A program made the translations under genes and the position numbers. A DNA stretch of 64,000 nucleotides from Streptomyces glaucescens. Lineage in GTDB: Bacteria; Actinomycetota; Actinomycetes; Streptomycetales; Streptomycetaceae. The notes beneath the pieces were generated by a model. It saw only the letters and a program-made list of their open reading frames with translations. It ran no database searches and was not told the DNA's origin. The stretch spans positions 1,178,001 to 1,242,000 of the forward strand of contig NZ_CP009438.1 of assembly GCF_000761215.1 (NCBI RefSeq). The letters run 5' to 3'. This document shows, piece by piece, positions 17,924 to 25,395 of this stretch. Position 1 is the first letter of the stretch. Every line of letters begins with the position of its first letter.

Positions 17924-17939
17924 CTCATGGTTCGATGAG
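17924..17939. promoter_or_regulatory. Candidate LysR operator
   Basis: CTCAT (17924-17928) and ATGAG (17935-17939) form a 5-bp inverted repeat with a 6-base spacer, centred in the 95-bp MFS/LysR divergent region. Size and position suit a LysR recognition site, though the T-N11-A rule is not met exactly. Confidence 0.4.
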
Positions 17940-17973
17940 CCGGGCTACTCGATCGACGCGGGAGGGGGCGGCC

Positions 17974-18873
17974 GTGGGCGGTCCGGAGATCCGCGAGCTG
18001 GAGGCGTTCCTCGTGCTCGCGGAGGAACTGCACTTCGGCCGCACGGGCGAGCGGCTGTACGTGTCGCAGAGCCGGGTCAGCCAGCTCCTGCGGTCGCTGG
18101 AGGGGCGGATCGGCGCCCCGCTGGTGGAGCGCACCAGCCGCCGCGTGCGCCTGACACCGCTCGGGGAGTCCTTCCTGTCGTCGCTGCGCCCGGCCTACGA
18201 GGCGTTGCGGGCGACCGTCGACGAGGCGCGGGCCGCCGCGCGCGGGGTGGGCGGCGTCCTGCGGATCGGCTTCCAGGGGACCGTGGACGACGCTCTCGCC
18301 CAGGCCGTCGCCCTGTTCCAGGACCGCTGCCCGGCGTGTGCGATCGAGGTGGCGGAGATCGCGCTGTCCGACCCGTTCGGGCCGGTGCGCCGCAAGGAGG
18401 TGGACTGCGCGGTGGTGCTGCTCCCGGTGGCGGAGGACGACCTGGAGCTGGGCCCGGTGTTCTCGCGGCAGCCGCAGACCCTCGCGCTCTCCGCCCGGCA
18501 CCCGCTGGCGGGGCGGGCATCGGTCTCGGCGGAGGAACTGGCGGACTGCCGGCTGATCGGCGTCCACGACCGCGCTCCCGGGTACTGGCGGCGGGCGCAC
18601 GCCCCCCGGGTGACACCGGGCGGCCGGCCGATCCCCGCCGGGCCGCTGGTCAACACCCTGCAGGAGGGTCTCTCGCTCGCGGCGGCGGACCGCGGAGCGA
18701 TGCTGCTCTGCCGCTCGACGGCCCGGTACCACAGCGGTCGCGCCTCGCTGGCGTTCGTCCCGGTCGAGGGTCTGCCGGACTCCCGGCTGGGCCTGGTCCT
18801 GCCCCGCGGCACCGGCACCCCGCAGGCCCGCGCCTTCGCACGGGTGGTCGGCGAGAGCCTCGCCCGGGGGTAG
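17974..18873 (+). CDS. LysR-family transcriptional regulator
   Basis: 299 aa. The N-terminal HTH reads EIRELEAFLVLAEELHFGRT, ERLYVSQSRVSQLLRSLEGRIG and PLVERTSRRVRLTPLG; the rest is a periplasmic-binding-protein-like effector domain with VGGVLRIGFQGT at about residue 90. The LHFGRTGERL variant is typical of the actinobacterial LysR branch adjacent to efflux genes. GTG 17974 is chosen because GGAGGGGG lies a few bases upstream; earlier in-frame codons would add an Arg-rich tail not seen in LysR proteins. Likely regulates the divergent MFS gene. Confidence 0.88.
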   Translation: MGGPEIRELEAFLVLAEELHFGRTGERLYVSQSRVSQLLRSLEGRIGAPLVERTSRRVRLTPLGESFLSSLRPAYEALRATVDEARAAARGVGGVLRIGFQGTVDDALAQAVALFQDRCPACAIEVAEIALSDPFGPVRRKEVDCAVVLLPVAEDDLELGPVFSRQPQTLALSARHPLAGRASVSAEELADCRLIGVHDRAPGYWRRAHAPRVTPGGRPIPAGPLVNTLQEGLSLAAADRGAMLLCRSTARYHSGRASLAFVPVEGLPDSRLGLVLPRGTGTPQARAFARVVGESLARG

Positions 18874-18881
18874 GAGGGGGT

Positions 18882-18899
18882 CACGGCGGCGGGGCCGTG
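18882..18899. terminator. Hairpin between convergent LysR and yigZ
   Basis: CACGGC (18882-18887) pairs with GCCGTG (18894-18899) around a 6-base loop, in the 27-bp gap between the two stops. Confidence 0.5.
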
Positions 18900-18900
18900 T

Positions 18901-19527
18901 TCACGCGTCCCCGTACGCCTCCCCGCCCAGTTCGAACCCGGCCGTCCCCGCGGTGGCGTCCGCGAGCCAGGCCCGGAAGGCGTCCACGTCGGCGTCCGGC
19001 AGGCCGATCTCGATCGTGACCGCCTCGCCGTAGCGCACGTCCCGCACCTCGCGGCCGGTCGCGCGCAGGTCGTTCTGCACCTTGCCCGCACGCTGGTGGT
19101 CGACGGTCACCGTGGCCAGCCGGAACCGGCGCCGGGTGATCGTGCCGAGCGCGTCCAGCGCCTCGCCGACCGCGCCGCCGTACGCCCGGATCAGCCCGCC
19201 CGCGCCGAGCTTCACGCCGCCGTAGTAGCGGGTGACGACGGCGGCGACGTAGCGCACGTCACGGCGCAGCAGCATCTGGAGCATGGGGACACCGGCGGTG
19301 CCGCCGGGCTCGCCGTCGTCGCTGGCCTTCTGGATCCCGGCGTCGGCGCCGACGACGTACGCCCAGCAGTTGTGGGTGGCGTCGGCGTGCTCCTTGCGCA
19401 CGCGCGCGATGAACTCCTGCGCCTCCCGTTCGGTCGCCGCCGGTGCGAGGGCGCACAGGAAGCGGGAGCGGTTGACCTCGGTCTCGTGCACGCCCGCGCG
19501 GGCGACCGTGCGGTACTCGTCCTGCAT
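18901..19527 (-). CDS. YigZ/IMPACT family protein
   Basis: 208 aa with the UPF0029/IMPACT signature: ATHNCWAYVVG, SDDGEPGGTAGVPML and VTRYYGGVKLGAGGLIRAYGGAV, followed by a C-terminal DUF1949-like alpha/beta domain. Bacterial YigZ is a cytosolic protein of unsettled function, with nucleic-acid-binding properties proposed from structure; the eukaryotic relative IMPACT affects translational control. ATG 19527 fits the family length. The histidine phosphatase gene lies just upstream on the same strand with a 20-bp gap, so the three genes from 20845 to 18901 may form one transcript. Confidence 0.9.
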   Translation of the reverse strand: MQDEYRTVARAGVHETEVNRSRFLCALAPAATEREAQEFIARVRKEHADATHNCWAYVVGADAGIQKASDDGEPGGTAGVPMLQMLLRRDVRYVAAVVTRYYGGVKLGAGGLIRAYGGAVGEALDALGTITRRRFRLATVTVDHQRAGKVQNDLRATGREVRDVRYGEAVTIEIGLPDADVDAFRAWLADATAGTAGFELGGEAYGDA

Positions 19528-19547
19528 CCGGCCAGCCTATGCGGCGG

Positions 19548-20099
19548 CTACCCGGGCCTGCCCCTGGGCACCGTCAGCCGGGTCAGCAGGGCCGCGCCGG
19601 GGGCGAGCGCGCCCCAGTCGGCGCCGTGCCAGGCCAGGACGGCGATCGCCGAGGTCGGGAACTTCGCCCGGACCCGGTCGAGGGTGTCGTCCAGGCCGTC
19701 CCCGGCGAGGCCGAGGACCAGGTCCTCCAGCCCGGGGTTGTGGCCGACGAGCAGCAGGGTGCCCACCTCGGGCGGCACCTCGCGCACGACGGCGAGCAGT
19801 CCGGCCGCCCCGGCGGCGTACAGCCGCGGGTCGTGCCGGACCGGCGGCCGGGTGGCCCACCGGGCGGCGGCCCGTTCCCAGGTCTCCCGCGCGCGCAGGG
19901 CGGTGGAGCACAGGACGAGGTCCGGCAGGCAGCCCGCGGCGGCGAGCGCCCGCCCGGCGGCCGGGGCGTCCCGGCGCCCGCGCGGGGCGAGCGGACGATC
20001 ATGGTCGGGGACCCCGCAGTCCTCCGGCGGCCGGGCCGACTTGGCATACCGCAGCACCACCAGACGACGCGGCACACCGGCTCCCGCAGGGACCGTCAC
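19548..20099 (-). CDS. SixA-like histidine phosphatase with Tyr at the nucleophile position
   Basis: 183 aa, short like SixA. Family features are present: the N-terminal strand RRLVVLRYAKSA, the STALRARETW arginine block (about 65-74) and the second-histidine motif LLVGHNPGLEDLV (His120). In the family the first motif reads RHG/RHA, and that His is the phosphohistidine acceptor. Here residue 18 is Tyr (TAT, bases 20046-20048), so ordinary phosphatase chemistry should be lost or altered. The gene starts with GTG 20099 inside a GTGA overlap with the upstream CysRS-like gene, implying translational coupling. A sequencing error or recent C-to-T change remains possible. Confidence 0.8.
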   Translation of the reverse strand: MTVPAGAGVPRRLVVLRYAKSARPPEDCGVPDHDRPLAPRGRRDAPAAGRALAAAGCLPDLVLCSTALRARETWERAAARWATRPPVRHDPRLYAAGAAGLLAVVREVPPEVGTLLLVGHNPGLEDLVLGLAGDGLDDTLDRVRAKFPTSAIAVLAWHGADWGALAPGAALLTRLTVPRGRPG

Positions 20100-20845
20100 G
20101 CGAGAACCCCCAGGTCACGGGCGAGGTCGAGGCCCAGGAGGCGGTCGGCGTAGACGTACGTCTCGAAACGGGCGCCGTCCGGCAGCTCCGGCTCGCTCTC
20201 CACCCACCGCAGGACCCGCAGCACGCCGGGGACGTCCAGGTCGTCCTCCCAGGCGGCCCGGAGCCGTCCGCGGACCTCCTCGGGGACCGGTCGCGACGGC
20301 TCCCGTGCCCACCCGGCGACGGCCCGCCGCCACCGGCCCAGGGTCCGCCCGGCCGCGGCCAGCGCCTCGGGGTCCAGCCGGGCCGGCTCCCCGCGGCGCC
20401 GGGCCAGCAGCGCGAGCCGCAGCACCGCCGGATCACCGTTCAGCAGCGCCCGGGCCCCGTCCCCCGGCGCATGCGGCGGCCGGGCCGGTTCCACCGCCGC
20501 CACCCCCACCCGCACCCCGTCGGGCGCCTCGGCCCCTTCCGCGACGACGTGCAGGACCTGCCGCTCACCCGGTCCCGGCCCCGCCTGCGCCCGGTCCTCC
20601 AGGGGGCGGACGCCGAGCGTGCCGGCCGCCGCGCGCAGCTCCGTGCGCCGGTCCTCCGCGCTGAGCAGCCCCCAGACCGGTGTCCCGCCGAGTTCCAGGG
20701 CCCGCACGAGCACGTCGGCGACCAGCAGCACGCGCAGGGCCGTGGGGTCGAGGCCCGGCGCGTGGGCCTCGACCCGGGTGAGACCGCGGCGGGCGGGGGC
20801 GGCCTCGACGACTTCGCCGGTTCCGGCGTCGATGATGCGCAGCAC
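20096..20845 (-). CDS. Degenerate cysteinyl-tRNA synthetase/MshC-like protein
   Basis: 249 aa. The N-terminus LRIIDAGTGEVVEAAPARRGLTRVEAH matches the opening strands of CysRS and MshC, and LLVADVLVRALELGGTPVWG resembles their first Rossmann helix. The C-terminus (RGRLRAAWEDDLDVPGVLRVLRWVE) resembles the CysRS segment with DDLNTP. The HIGH-type motif, the zinc-binding cysteines and the KMSKS loop are not visible, so catalysis as a tRNA ligase is unlikely. GTG 20845 is used; TACGCT lies 6 bases upstream, compatible with a leaderless transcript. The last bases overlap the histidine-phosphatase start (GTGA). Function unknown; family assignment is by fold-level similarity only. Confidence 0.6.
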   Translation of the reverse strand: MLRIIDAGTGEVVEAAPARRGLTRVEAHAPGLDPTALRVLLVADVLVRALELGGTPVWGLLSAEDRRTELRAAAGTLGVRPLEDRAQAGPGPGERQVLHVVAEGAEAPDGVRVGVAAVEPARPPHAPGDGARALLNGDPAVLRLALLARRRGEPARLDPEALAAAGRTLGRWRRAVAGWAREPSRPVPEEVRGRLRAAWEDDLDVPGVLRVLRWVESEPELPDGARFETYVYADRLLGLDLARDLGVLA

Positions 20846-20966
20846 GGTGCGAGCGTAGGCCCGGACCCTGCCGGACGCAGGTGCGCGGGGCCGGGAATCT
20901 TCGCCCGCCGTCCGCCGTTGCCCTGATCGAAGCACCAGGAGAAGTCCACAAGGCCCGGGAGGCCCC

Positions 20967-21374
20967 GTGTACGGCGACGCAGCCACCGTTCGGAAGATCC
21001 TCACCGAGAGCGGTGACACCTGGGCCGTGGTGGGCCTGTCGAACAACGAGCGGCGTGCGGCCCACGGCGTGGCCCGTGTGCTCCAGCGCTTCGGCAAGCG
21101 CATCGTGCCCGTCCACCCGAAGGCGGAGACGGTGCACGGCGAGAAGGGTTACGCCTCGCTCGCCGACATCCCCTTCGACGTGGACGTCGTGGACGTCTTC
21201 GTCAACAGCGACCTCGCCGGGACCGTCGCCGACGAGGCCGTCGCGAAGGGCGCGAAGGCGGTCTGGTTCCAGCTGGGCGTCATCGACGAGGAGGCGTACG
21301 ACCGCACCCGGGCCGCCGGCCTGGACATGGTCATGGACCGCTGCCCGGCGATCGAGATCCCGCGGCTCGGCTGA
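20967..21374 (+). CDS. CoA-binding domain protein (YccU-like)
   Basis: 135 aa single Rossmann-type CoA-binding domain: TWAVVGLSNNERRAAHGVARVLQRFG, IVPVHPKAETVHGEKGYASLADIP, VDVVDVFVNSDLAGTVADEAVAKGAKAVWFQLGV. The pattern matches the YccU/succinyl-CoA-synthetase alpha N-domain family, whose physiological role is unclear. A GGGAGG sequence precedes GTG 20967 at good spacing. It stands alone between the CysRS-like operon and pobA. Confidence 0.88.
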   Translation: MYGDAATVRKILTESGDTWAVVGLSNNERRAAHGVARVLQRFGKRIVPVHPKAETVHGEKGYASLADIPFDVDVVDVFVNSDLAGTVADEAVAKGAKAVWFQLGVIDEEAYDRTRAAGLDMVMDRCPAIEIPRLG

Positions 21375-21421
21375 GGGCGTCCCGCCGGCCGGACGGGGAC
21401 GCCCACCCGACGGCACACCGC

Positions 21422-21434
21422 CATAATGCTCGGG
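21422..21434 (+). promoter_or_regulatory. -10 box of probable leaderless pobA transcript
   Basis: CATAAT at 21422-21427 sits 6 bases before the GTG start at 21434, which has no ribosome-binding site. This pattern indicates a leaderless mRNA. Confidence 0.5.
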
Positions 21435-22663
21435 TGTCCACCGCCTTCCCCCACGTCAACACCCCTGTCCCGCAACGGTTTCCGGTCGTCGTCATCGGTG
21501 CCGGGCCGGCCGGGCTCACCCTCGGCAACATCCTGCGGGCCGCTTCCGTGGACTGTGTGGTGCTGGAGGCGCAGAGCAGGGAGTTCATCGAGCGGCGGCC
21601 TCGGGCCGGTGTGCTGGAGGAGTGGGCCGTCCGCGGGCTTGAGCGGCGCGGCCTGGCCGGGAACCTGCTGGCCCGGGCGCAGCGGCACACCGAGTGCGAG
21701 TTCCGTTTCGGCGGGCAGCGGCGCAGGCTGCCGTACGCCGAGCTGACGGGGCTTCACCACTTCGTCTACCCGCAGCCGTGGCTGGTGACGGACCTGGTCC
21801 GCGAGTACGCGGACGTGCGGGGCGGTGACATCCGGTTCGGCGTGCGCGACGTCCGGCTGCACGACCTGGGCACGGACCGCCCGTCGGTGTCGTACCGCTG
21901 CCCGGAGAGCGGTGAACGGCGGGTGATCCGCTGCGACTTCGTGGCGGGCTGCGACGGGGCGCGGGGAGTGACGCGTGCCGCGCCGCCCGCGCACCGGACG
22001 CGGACGGCCCGGCACGACTACGGCGTCGGCTGGCTGGCGCTGCTCGCCGAGGCGCCGCCGTCCTCCGACTGCGTGGTGTTCGGCGTCCATCCGGCGGGGT
22101 TCGCCGGGCACATGGCGCGCAGCCCCGAGGTCACCCGCTACTACCTCCAGTGCCCGCCCGGCGACGACCCGGCGAACTGGCCGCACGAGCGTGTCTGGGC
22201 CGAGCTGCGGCAGCGGCTCGCCGCGGCGGACGCCCCGCCGCCGGCGGAGGGGCGGCTGATCGAGAAGCGGGTGCTCGACATGCACAACCTCGTCGTGGCG
22301 CCGATGGCGTACGGGCGGCTGTTCCTGGCCGGTGACGCGGCGCACCTGACCGCGCCGATCGCGGCCAAGGGCATGAACCTGGCCCTGCACGACGCCTTCC
22401 TGCTGGGTGACGCGCTGACCGGGTACCTCACGCGGGGCGACGAGGGCGGACTGGCCGGTTACTCGGCGGCCTGCCTGCGGCGGGTGTGGGACTACCAGGA
22501 GTTCTCGCAGTGGCTGGCCGAGGTGTTCCACGGGCCCGCCTCGGGTGATCCGTTCCGCGCGGGGACGGCGCTGGCCCGGTTGCACCGCCTGTTCGACTCC
22601 CCCGGCGCGGCGGGCGCGTTCGCGGAGCAGTACCTGGGCGGTTCCCCGCTCGGCTCCGGGTGA
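21434..22663 (+). CDS. pobA: 4-hydroxybenzoate 3-monooxygenase
   Basis: 409 aa group A flavoprotein hydroxylase. FAD motifs: VVVIGAGPAGLTLGNILR (residues 18-35), the DG motif AGCDGARGVTR (about 175) and LFLAGDAAHLTAPIAAKGMNLALHDA (about 297-322). The residues around ERRPRAGVLEEWAVRGLERRGL and the YPQPWLVTDL segment are typical of PobA, which turns 4-hydroxybenzoate into protocatechuate with NADPH and O2 for the beta-ketoadipate pathway. No other catabolic gene is adjacent. The Arg/Tyr pair binding the substrate was not verified by alignment. The 3' end runs into a tandem repeat. Confidence 0.85.
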   Translation: MSTAFPHVNTPVPQRFPVVVIGAGPAGLTLGNILRAASVDCVVLEAQSREFIERRPRAGVLEEWAVRGLERRGLAGNLLARAQRHTECEFRFGGQRRRLPYAELTGLHHFVYPQPWLVTDLVREYADVRGGDIRFGVRDVRLHDLGTDRPSVSYRCPESGERRVIRCDFVAGCDGARGVTRAAPPAHRTRTARHDYGVGWLALLAEAPPSSDCVVFGVHPAGFAGHMARSPEVTRYYLQCPPGDDPANWPHERVWAELRQRLAAADAPPPAEGRLIEKRVLDMHNLVVAPMAYGRLFLAGDAAHLTAPIAAKGMNLALHDAFLLGDALTGYLTRGDEGGLAGYSAACLRRVWDYQEFSQWLAEVFHGPASGDPFRAGTALARLHRLFDSPGAAGAFAEQYLGGSPLGSG

Positions 22664-22809
22664 CGGACCGGCCCTCGGCTTCCGGTGACGTCCCGGCCTT
22701 TCGGCTCCTGGTGACATCCCGGCCTTTCGGCCCCTGGTGACGTCCGGGCCTTCGGCTCCCGGTGACGTCCGGCCGCCCGGCTCCCGGTGACGTCCTGGCC
22801 CGGCGCGTG
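22650..22809. repeat. 25-26 bp tandem repeat at the 3' end of pobA
   Basis: About six copies of a unit with core GGTGACGTCCCGGCC and tail CGGCTCC. The first copy contains the pobA stop codon, so the array begins in coding sequence. Copies 2 and 3 are nearly identical; later ones drift. Confidence 0.75.
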
Positions 22810-22851
22810 GAGTGCGCTGCTGCGGGGCATGCGCAGGTGATAGGTGCATGC

Positions 22852-22872
22852 GTGCGCTCTTGCGCACATAAT
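22852..22872 (+). promoter_or_regulatory. Candidate metal-responsive promoter/operator of CDF gene
   Basis: GTGCGC (22852-22857) and GCGCAC (22862-22867) form a 6-bp perfect inverted repeat with a TCTT spacer directly in front of CATAAT (22867-22872), a good -10 box. A repressor bound here would block the promoter. The metal regulator is not in the window. Confidence 0.45.
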
Positions 22873-22922
22873 GGCGGAGGGCGCGCACCCCGCCCTCCGC
22901 CGCGCACCGGAAGGAGCACCCC

Positions 22923-24062
22923 GTGAGCGACCGACCCCACGAGCACCACCACCCGCACCCACACTCCCACCAGCACGAGCACCACCACCCGCACCCACAC
23001 TCCCACCAGCACGAGCACCACCATCCGCACCCGCACTCCCACCGGCACGAGCACTCCCGTCCCCACCCCCGCCGGCAAGGCGTCCGCCATCGCCTCGCCC
23101 ACCTGTTCACCCCGCACTCCCATGACACCGCCGACAAGGTCGACTCCGCCCTGGAGTCCTCGACCCGCGGCATGCGCGCCCTCTGGGTGTCGCTGGCGGC
23201 GCTCGGGGCGACCGCGCTGGCGCAGGCGGTCGTGGTGGCGGTCTCCGGCTCGGTCGCGCTGCTGGGCGACACGGTGCACAACGCCGCCGACGCGCTGACC
23301 GCCGTACCGCTCGGCATCGCGTTCGTGCTCGGCCGCCGTGCGGCGAACCGCCGCTTCACCTACGGCTACGGCCGCGCCGAGGACCTGGCGGGGATCGTGA
23401 TCGTGCTGACCATCGCCGCCTCGGCGGCGTTCGCGGGCTGGACGGCGGTCGAGCGGCTGCTCGATCCGCGCCCGGTGACACACGTGCCGGCGGTGGCGAC
23501 GGCCGCGCTGGCCGGCTTCGTCGGAAACGAGTGGGTGGCCCGGTACCGGATCCGGGTCGGCCGGCAGATCGGTTCGGCCGCACTGGTCGCCGACGGACTG
23601 CACGCCCGCACCGACGGCTTCACCTCACTGGCGGTGCTGCTCGGCGCGGGCGGCTCGGCGCTCGGCTGGCACGCGGCCGATCCGGTCGTCGGACTGGCGA
23701 TCACCGTGGCGATCGCGCTGGTGCTGCGGGACGCCGCCCGCGAGGTGGTCCGGCGGGTGATGGACGCCGTCGACCCGGCCCTGGTGGACCGGGCCGAGCG
23801 GGCGCTGCGTGAGGTGCCGGGCGTGCGCGGGGTGGGCGAGCTGCGGCTGCGCTGGATCGGCCACCGGCTGCGCGCCGAGGTGGCGGTGGTGGTGGACGGC
23901 GAGGCGACGGTCCGCGAGGCCCACGCGATCGCGGTGGCCGCCGAGCACGCCCTGCTGCACGCCGTACCGCGGCTGACCGCGGCGCTCGTGCACGCCGATC
24001 CGGCGCCGGTGCCGGGCGAGCCGGACCCGCATCTCGCGCTGGCCCACCACGCGACGTCCTGA
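22923..24062 (+). CDS. CDF-family zinc-type cation efflux protein with His-rich N-terminus
   Basis: 379 aa. Residues 6-41 are three copies of a 12-residue unit HEHHHPHPHSHQ, 7 His each, likely a cytoplasmic metal buffer. Six membrane helices follow (about 90-260). Transport-site residues read HNAAD in TM2 (His119, Asp123) and HARTD in TM5 (His227, Asp231): the HD-HD set known to favour zinc over cadmium in the family. A C-terminal ferredoxin-like domain ends near 350. AAGGAG is 6-7 bases before GTG 22923. Likely a Zn2+/H+ antiporter in the cytoplasmic membrane. A palindromic operator overlaps its promoter. Confidence 0.92.
   Translation: MSDRPHEHHHPHPHSHQHEHHHPHPHSHQHEHHHPHPHSHRHEHSRPHPRRQGVRHRLAHLFTPHSHDTADKVDSALESSTRGMRALWVSLAALGATALAQAVVVAVSGSVALLGDTVHNAADALTAVPLGIAFVLGRRAANRRFTYGYGRAEDLAGIVIVLTIAASAAFAGWTAVERLLDPRPVTHVPAVATAALAGFVGNEWVARYRIRVGRQIGSAALVADGLHARTDGFTSLAVLLGAGGSALGWHAADPVVGLAITVAIALVLRDAAREVVRRVMDAVDPALVDRAERALREVPGVRGVGELRLRWIGHRLRAEVAVVVDGEATVREAHAIAVAAEHALLHAVPRLTAALVHADPAPVPGEPDPHLALAHHATS
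22938..23045 (+). repeat. 36-bp in-frame tandem repeat encoding His-rich units
   Basis: Three head-to-tail 36-bp copies (22938-22973, 22974-23009, 23010-23045). The first two are identical, and the third differs at only a few positions. Copy-number change would lengthen or shorten the metal-binding tail by 12 residues without a frameshift. Confidence 0.85.
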
Positions 24063-24085
24063 CCCGTGTCCCGGGGCGGCACGGG
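24063..24085. terminator. Hairpin between convergent CDF and YbaK genes
   Basis: CCCGTG (24063-24068) pairs with CACGGG (24080-24085) in the 32-bp gap between the two stops. Confidence 0.5.
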
Positions 24086-24094
24086 AGGCGACGG

Positions 24095-24655
24095 TCAGAC
24101 GGCCACGCCCAGCCCCTCCAGCACCACCGCGCCGGGCAGTTCGGCGAACGCCTTGCCCGGCACCAGCAGCTTGCCGCGCCGCCGGCCGCTGCCGACCAGG
24201 ACGTACGGCAGGTCGACGACCGCCGCGTCCACCAGCACCGGCCAGTCGGCGGGCAGCCCGATCGGCGTGATGCCGCCGTACTCCATGCCGGTCTCCCCCG
24301 TCGCCGTGTCCATGGACGCGAACGATGCCTTGCGGGCGCCGAGCCGGCGGCGGACGACGCCGTTGACGTCGACCCGGGTGGTGGAGAGCACCACGCAGGC
24401 GGCGAGCGTGCTCCCGCCGCCGCGCTTGCCGGCCACGACCACGCAGTTCGCGGACCGCTCCAGCAGCTCGCGGCCGTAGTGCTCCACGAAGACGGCGGTG
24501 TCCGCCCACTGCGGGTCGGTGTCGACGTAGAGGATCTGCTCGGCCGGGACGGCGCCGGACCAGTCCCGTACGGCGTCGGCGACCGGCCGGGTCAGTGCGT
24601 CGAGGCAGTCGGGGGCGGGGGTGGCCTGGTCGAAGTCTCCGATGGGTGCGCGCAT
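24095..24655 (-). CDS. YbaK/EbsC-family aminoacyl-tRNA deacylase
   Basis: 186 aa, a free-standing editing domain of the INS/YbaK superfamily. ANCVVVAGKRGGGSTLAACVVLSTTRVDVNGVVRRRLGARKASFAS contains the family's conserved Lys-bearing strand, and GMEYGGITPIGLPADWPVLVD is the hallmark glycine/proline loop. Such proteins hydrolyse mischarged tRNAs in trans (Cys-tRNAPro, Ala-tRNAPro and similar). The exact tRNA is not predictable; the sequence is closer to the larger actinobacterial subgroup than to E. coli YbaK. ATG 24655 fits. Confidence 0.82.
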   Translation of the reverse strand: MRAPIGDFDQATPAPDCLDALTRPVADAVRDWSGAVPAEQILYVDTDPQWADTAVFVEHYGRELLERSANCVVVAGKRGGGSTLAACVVLSTTRVDVNGVVRRRLGARKASFASMDTATGETGMEYGGITPIGLPADWPVLVDAAVVDLPYVLVGSGRRRGKLLVPGKAFAELPGAVVLEGLGVAV

Positions 24656-24698
24656 GGCGGCACGCTAACAGCCGTGCGGCGCCGCGCGGCGGGGTGTC

Positions 24699-25271
24699 TC
24701 AGCGGACGGGCGGCACCGACACGGCCATGATCATCCGCATCGGCCGCTCGCCCGTGTTGCCGTACGTGTGTGCGATATCGGCCTCGAAGGAGGCGCTGGC
24801 GCCCGCCGGGACGCGGTACTCCGTGCCGTCCACGGTCAGCGTCAGCTCCCCTTCCGTGACGTGGAGCAGCTCGACCGTTCCGGCGGGGTGCGGATCGGAG
24901 TCGCTGCGCTCGCCCGGCATCAGCCGCCACTGCCACATCTCCAGCGGGCCGGGCGCCTCGGCGCCGGCGAGCAGGAGGTTGTAGCTGCCCGCGTCGGTGT
25001 GCCAGAGCCGGACGGCCTGCTCGGCGGGGACGACCCGGACCCTGGGGCCCTGTTCGTAGTCGAGCAGGGTGGTGATGCTGACGCCGAGCGCGTCGCCGAT
25101 CTTGACGACCGTGCCGAGGCTGGGGTTGGTGCGCGCCTGCTCGATCTGGATGAGCATGCCGCGGCTGACGCCGGCCCGGGCGGCGAGCACGTCGAGCGTG
25201 AAGCCGCGTACCGCCCGCCAGTGCTTGACGCTGCGCGCCAGGGACTGCGTCAGCAGGTCGAGGTCCGACAC
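24699..25271 (-). CDS. XRE-family regulator with C-terminal cupin domain
   Basis: 190 aa from GTG 25271. Residues about 8-65 are a Cro/C1-type HTH (LARSVKHWRAVRGFTLDVLAARAGVSRGMLIQIEQARTNPSLGTVVKIGDALGV). Residues about 110-185 are a small cupin barrel (MPGERSDSDPHPAGTVELLHVTEGELTL, VPAGASASFEADIAHTYGN) that usually binds an amino acid or metabolite. A TTG at 25313 would add 14 residues and cannot be excluded. The divergent EamA transporter and an 18-bp palindrome between them point to local control of metabolite export. Confidence 0.85.
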   Translation of the reverse strand: MSDLDLLTQSLARSVKHWRAVRGFTLDVLAARAGVSRGMLIQIEQARTNPSLGTVVKIGDALGVSITTLLDYEQGPRVRVVPAEQAVRLWHTDAGSYNLLLAGAEAPGPLEMWQWRLMPGERSDSDPHPAGTVELLHVTEGELTLTVDGTEYRVPAGASASFEADIAHTYGNTGERPMRMIMAVSVPPVR

Positions 25272-25328
25272 ATTCCGTCCAAGGGAAGCCGTGGCCCACT
25301 CAAGGTGGTCCAATATTCTGGATGACAG

Positions 25329-25346
25329 AGTTCAGTAGACTGAACT
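25329..25346. promoter_or_regulatory. Operator palindrome between XRE-cupin and EamA genes
   Basis: AGTTCAG (25329-25335) and CTGAACT (25340-25346) form a perfect 7-bp inverted repeat with a 4-base spacer. TAGACT inside it can serve as the -10 of the EamA gene. A second partial site, GTTC-ACC-GAAC, lies at 25367-25376. Confidence 0.65.
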
Positions 25347-25395
25347 ACGGTGGGGTGCACCCGATCGTTCACCGAACTGTACTGCGAGGCGGCCC

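Noticed and set aside
22664..22850. Possible CRISPR-like array
   Set aside because: The units are contiguous without spacers of constant length, and no cas genes are near.
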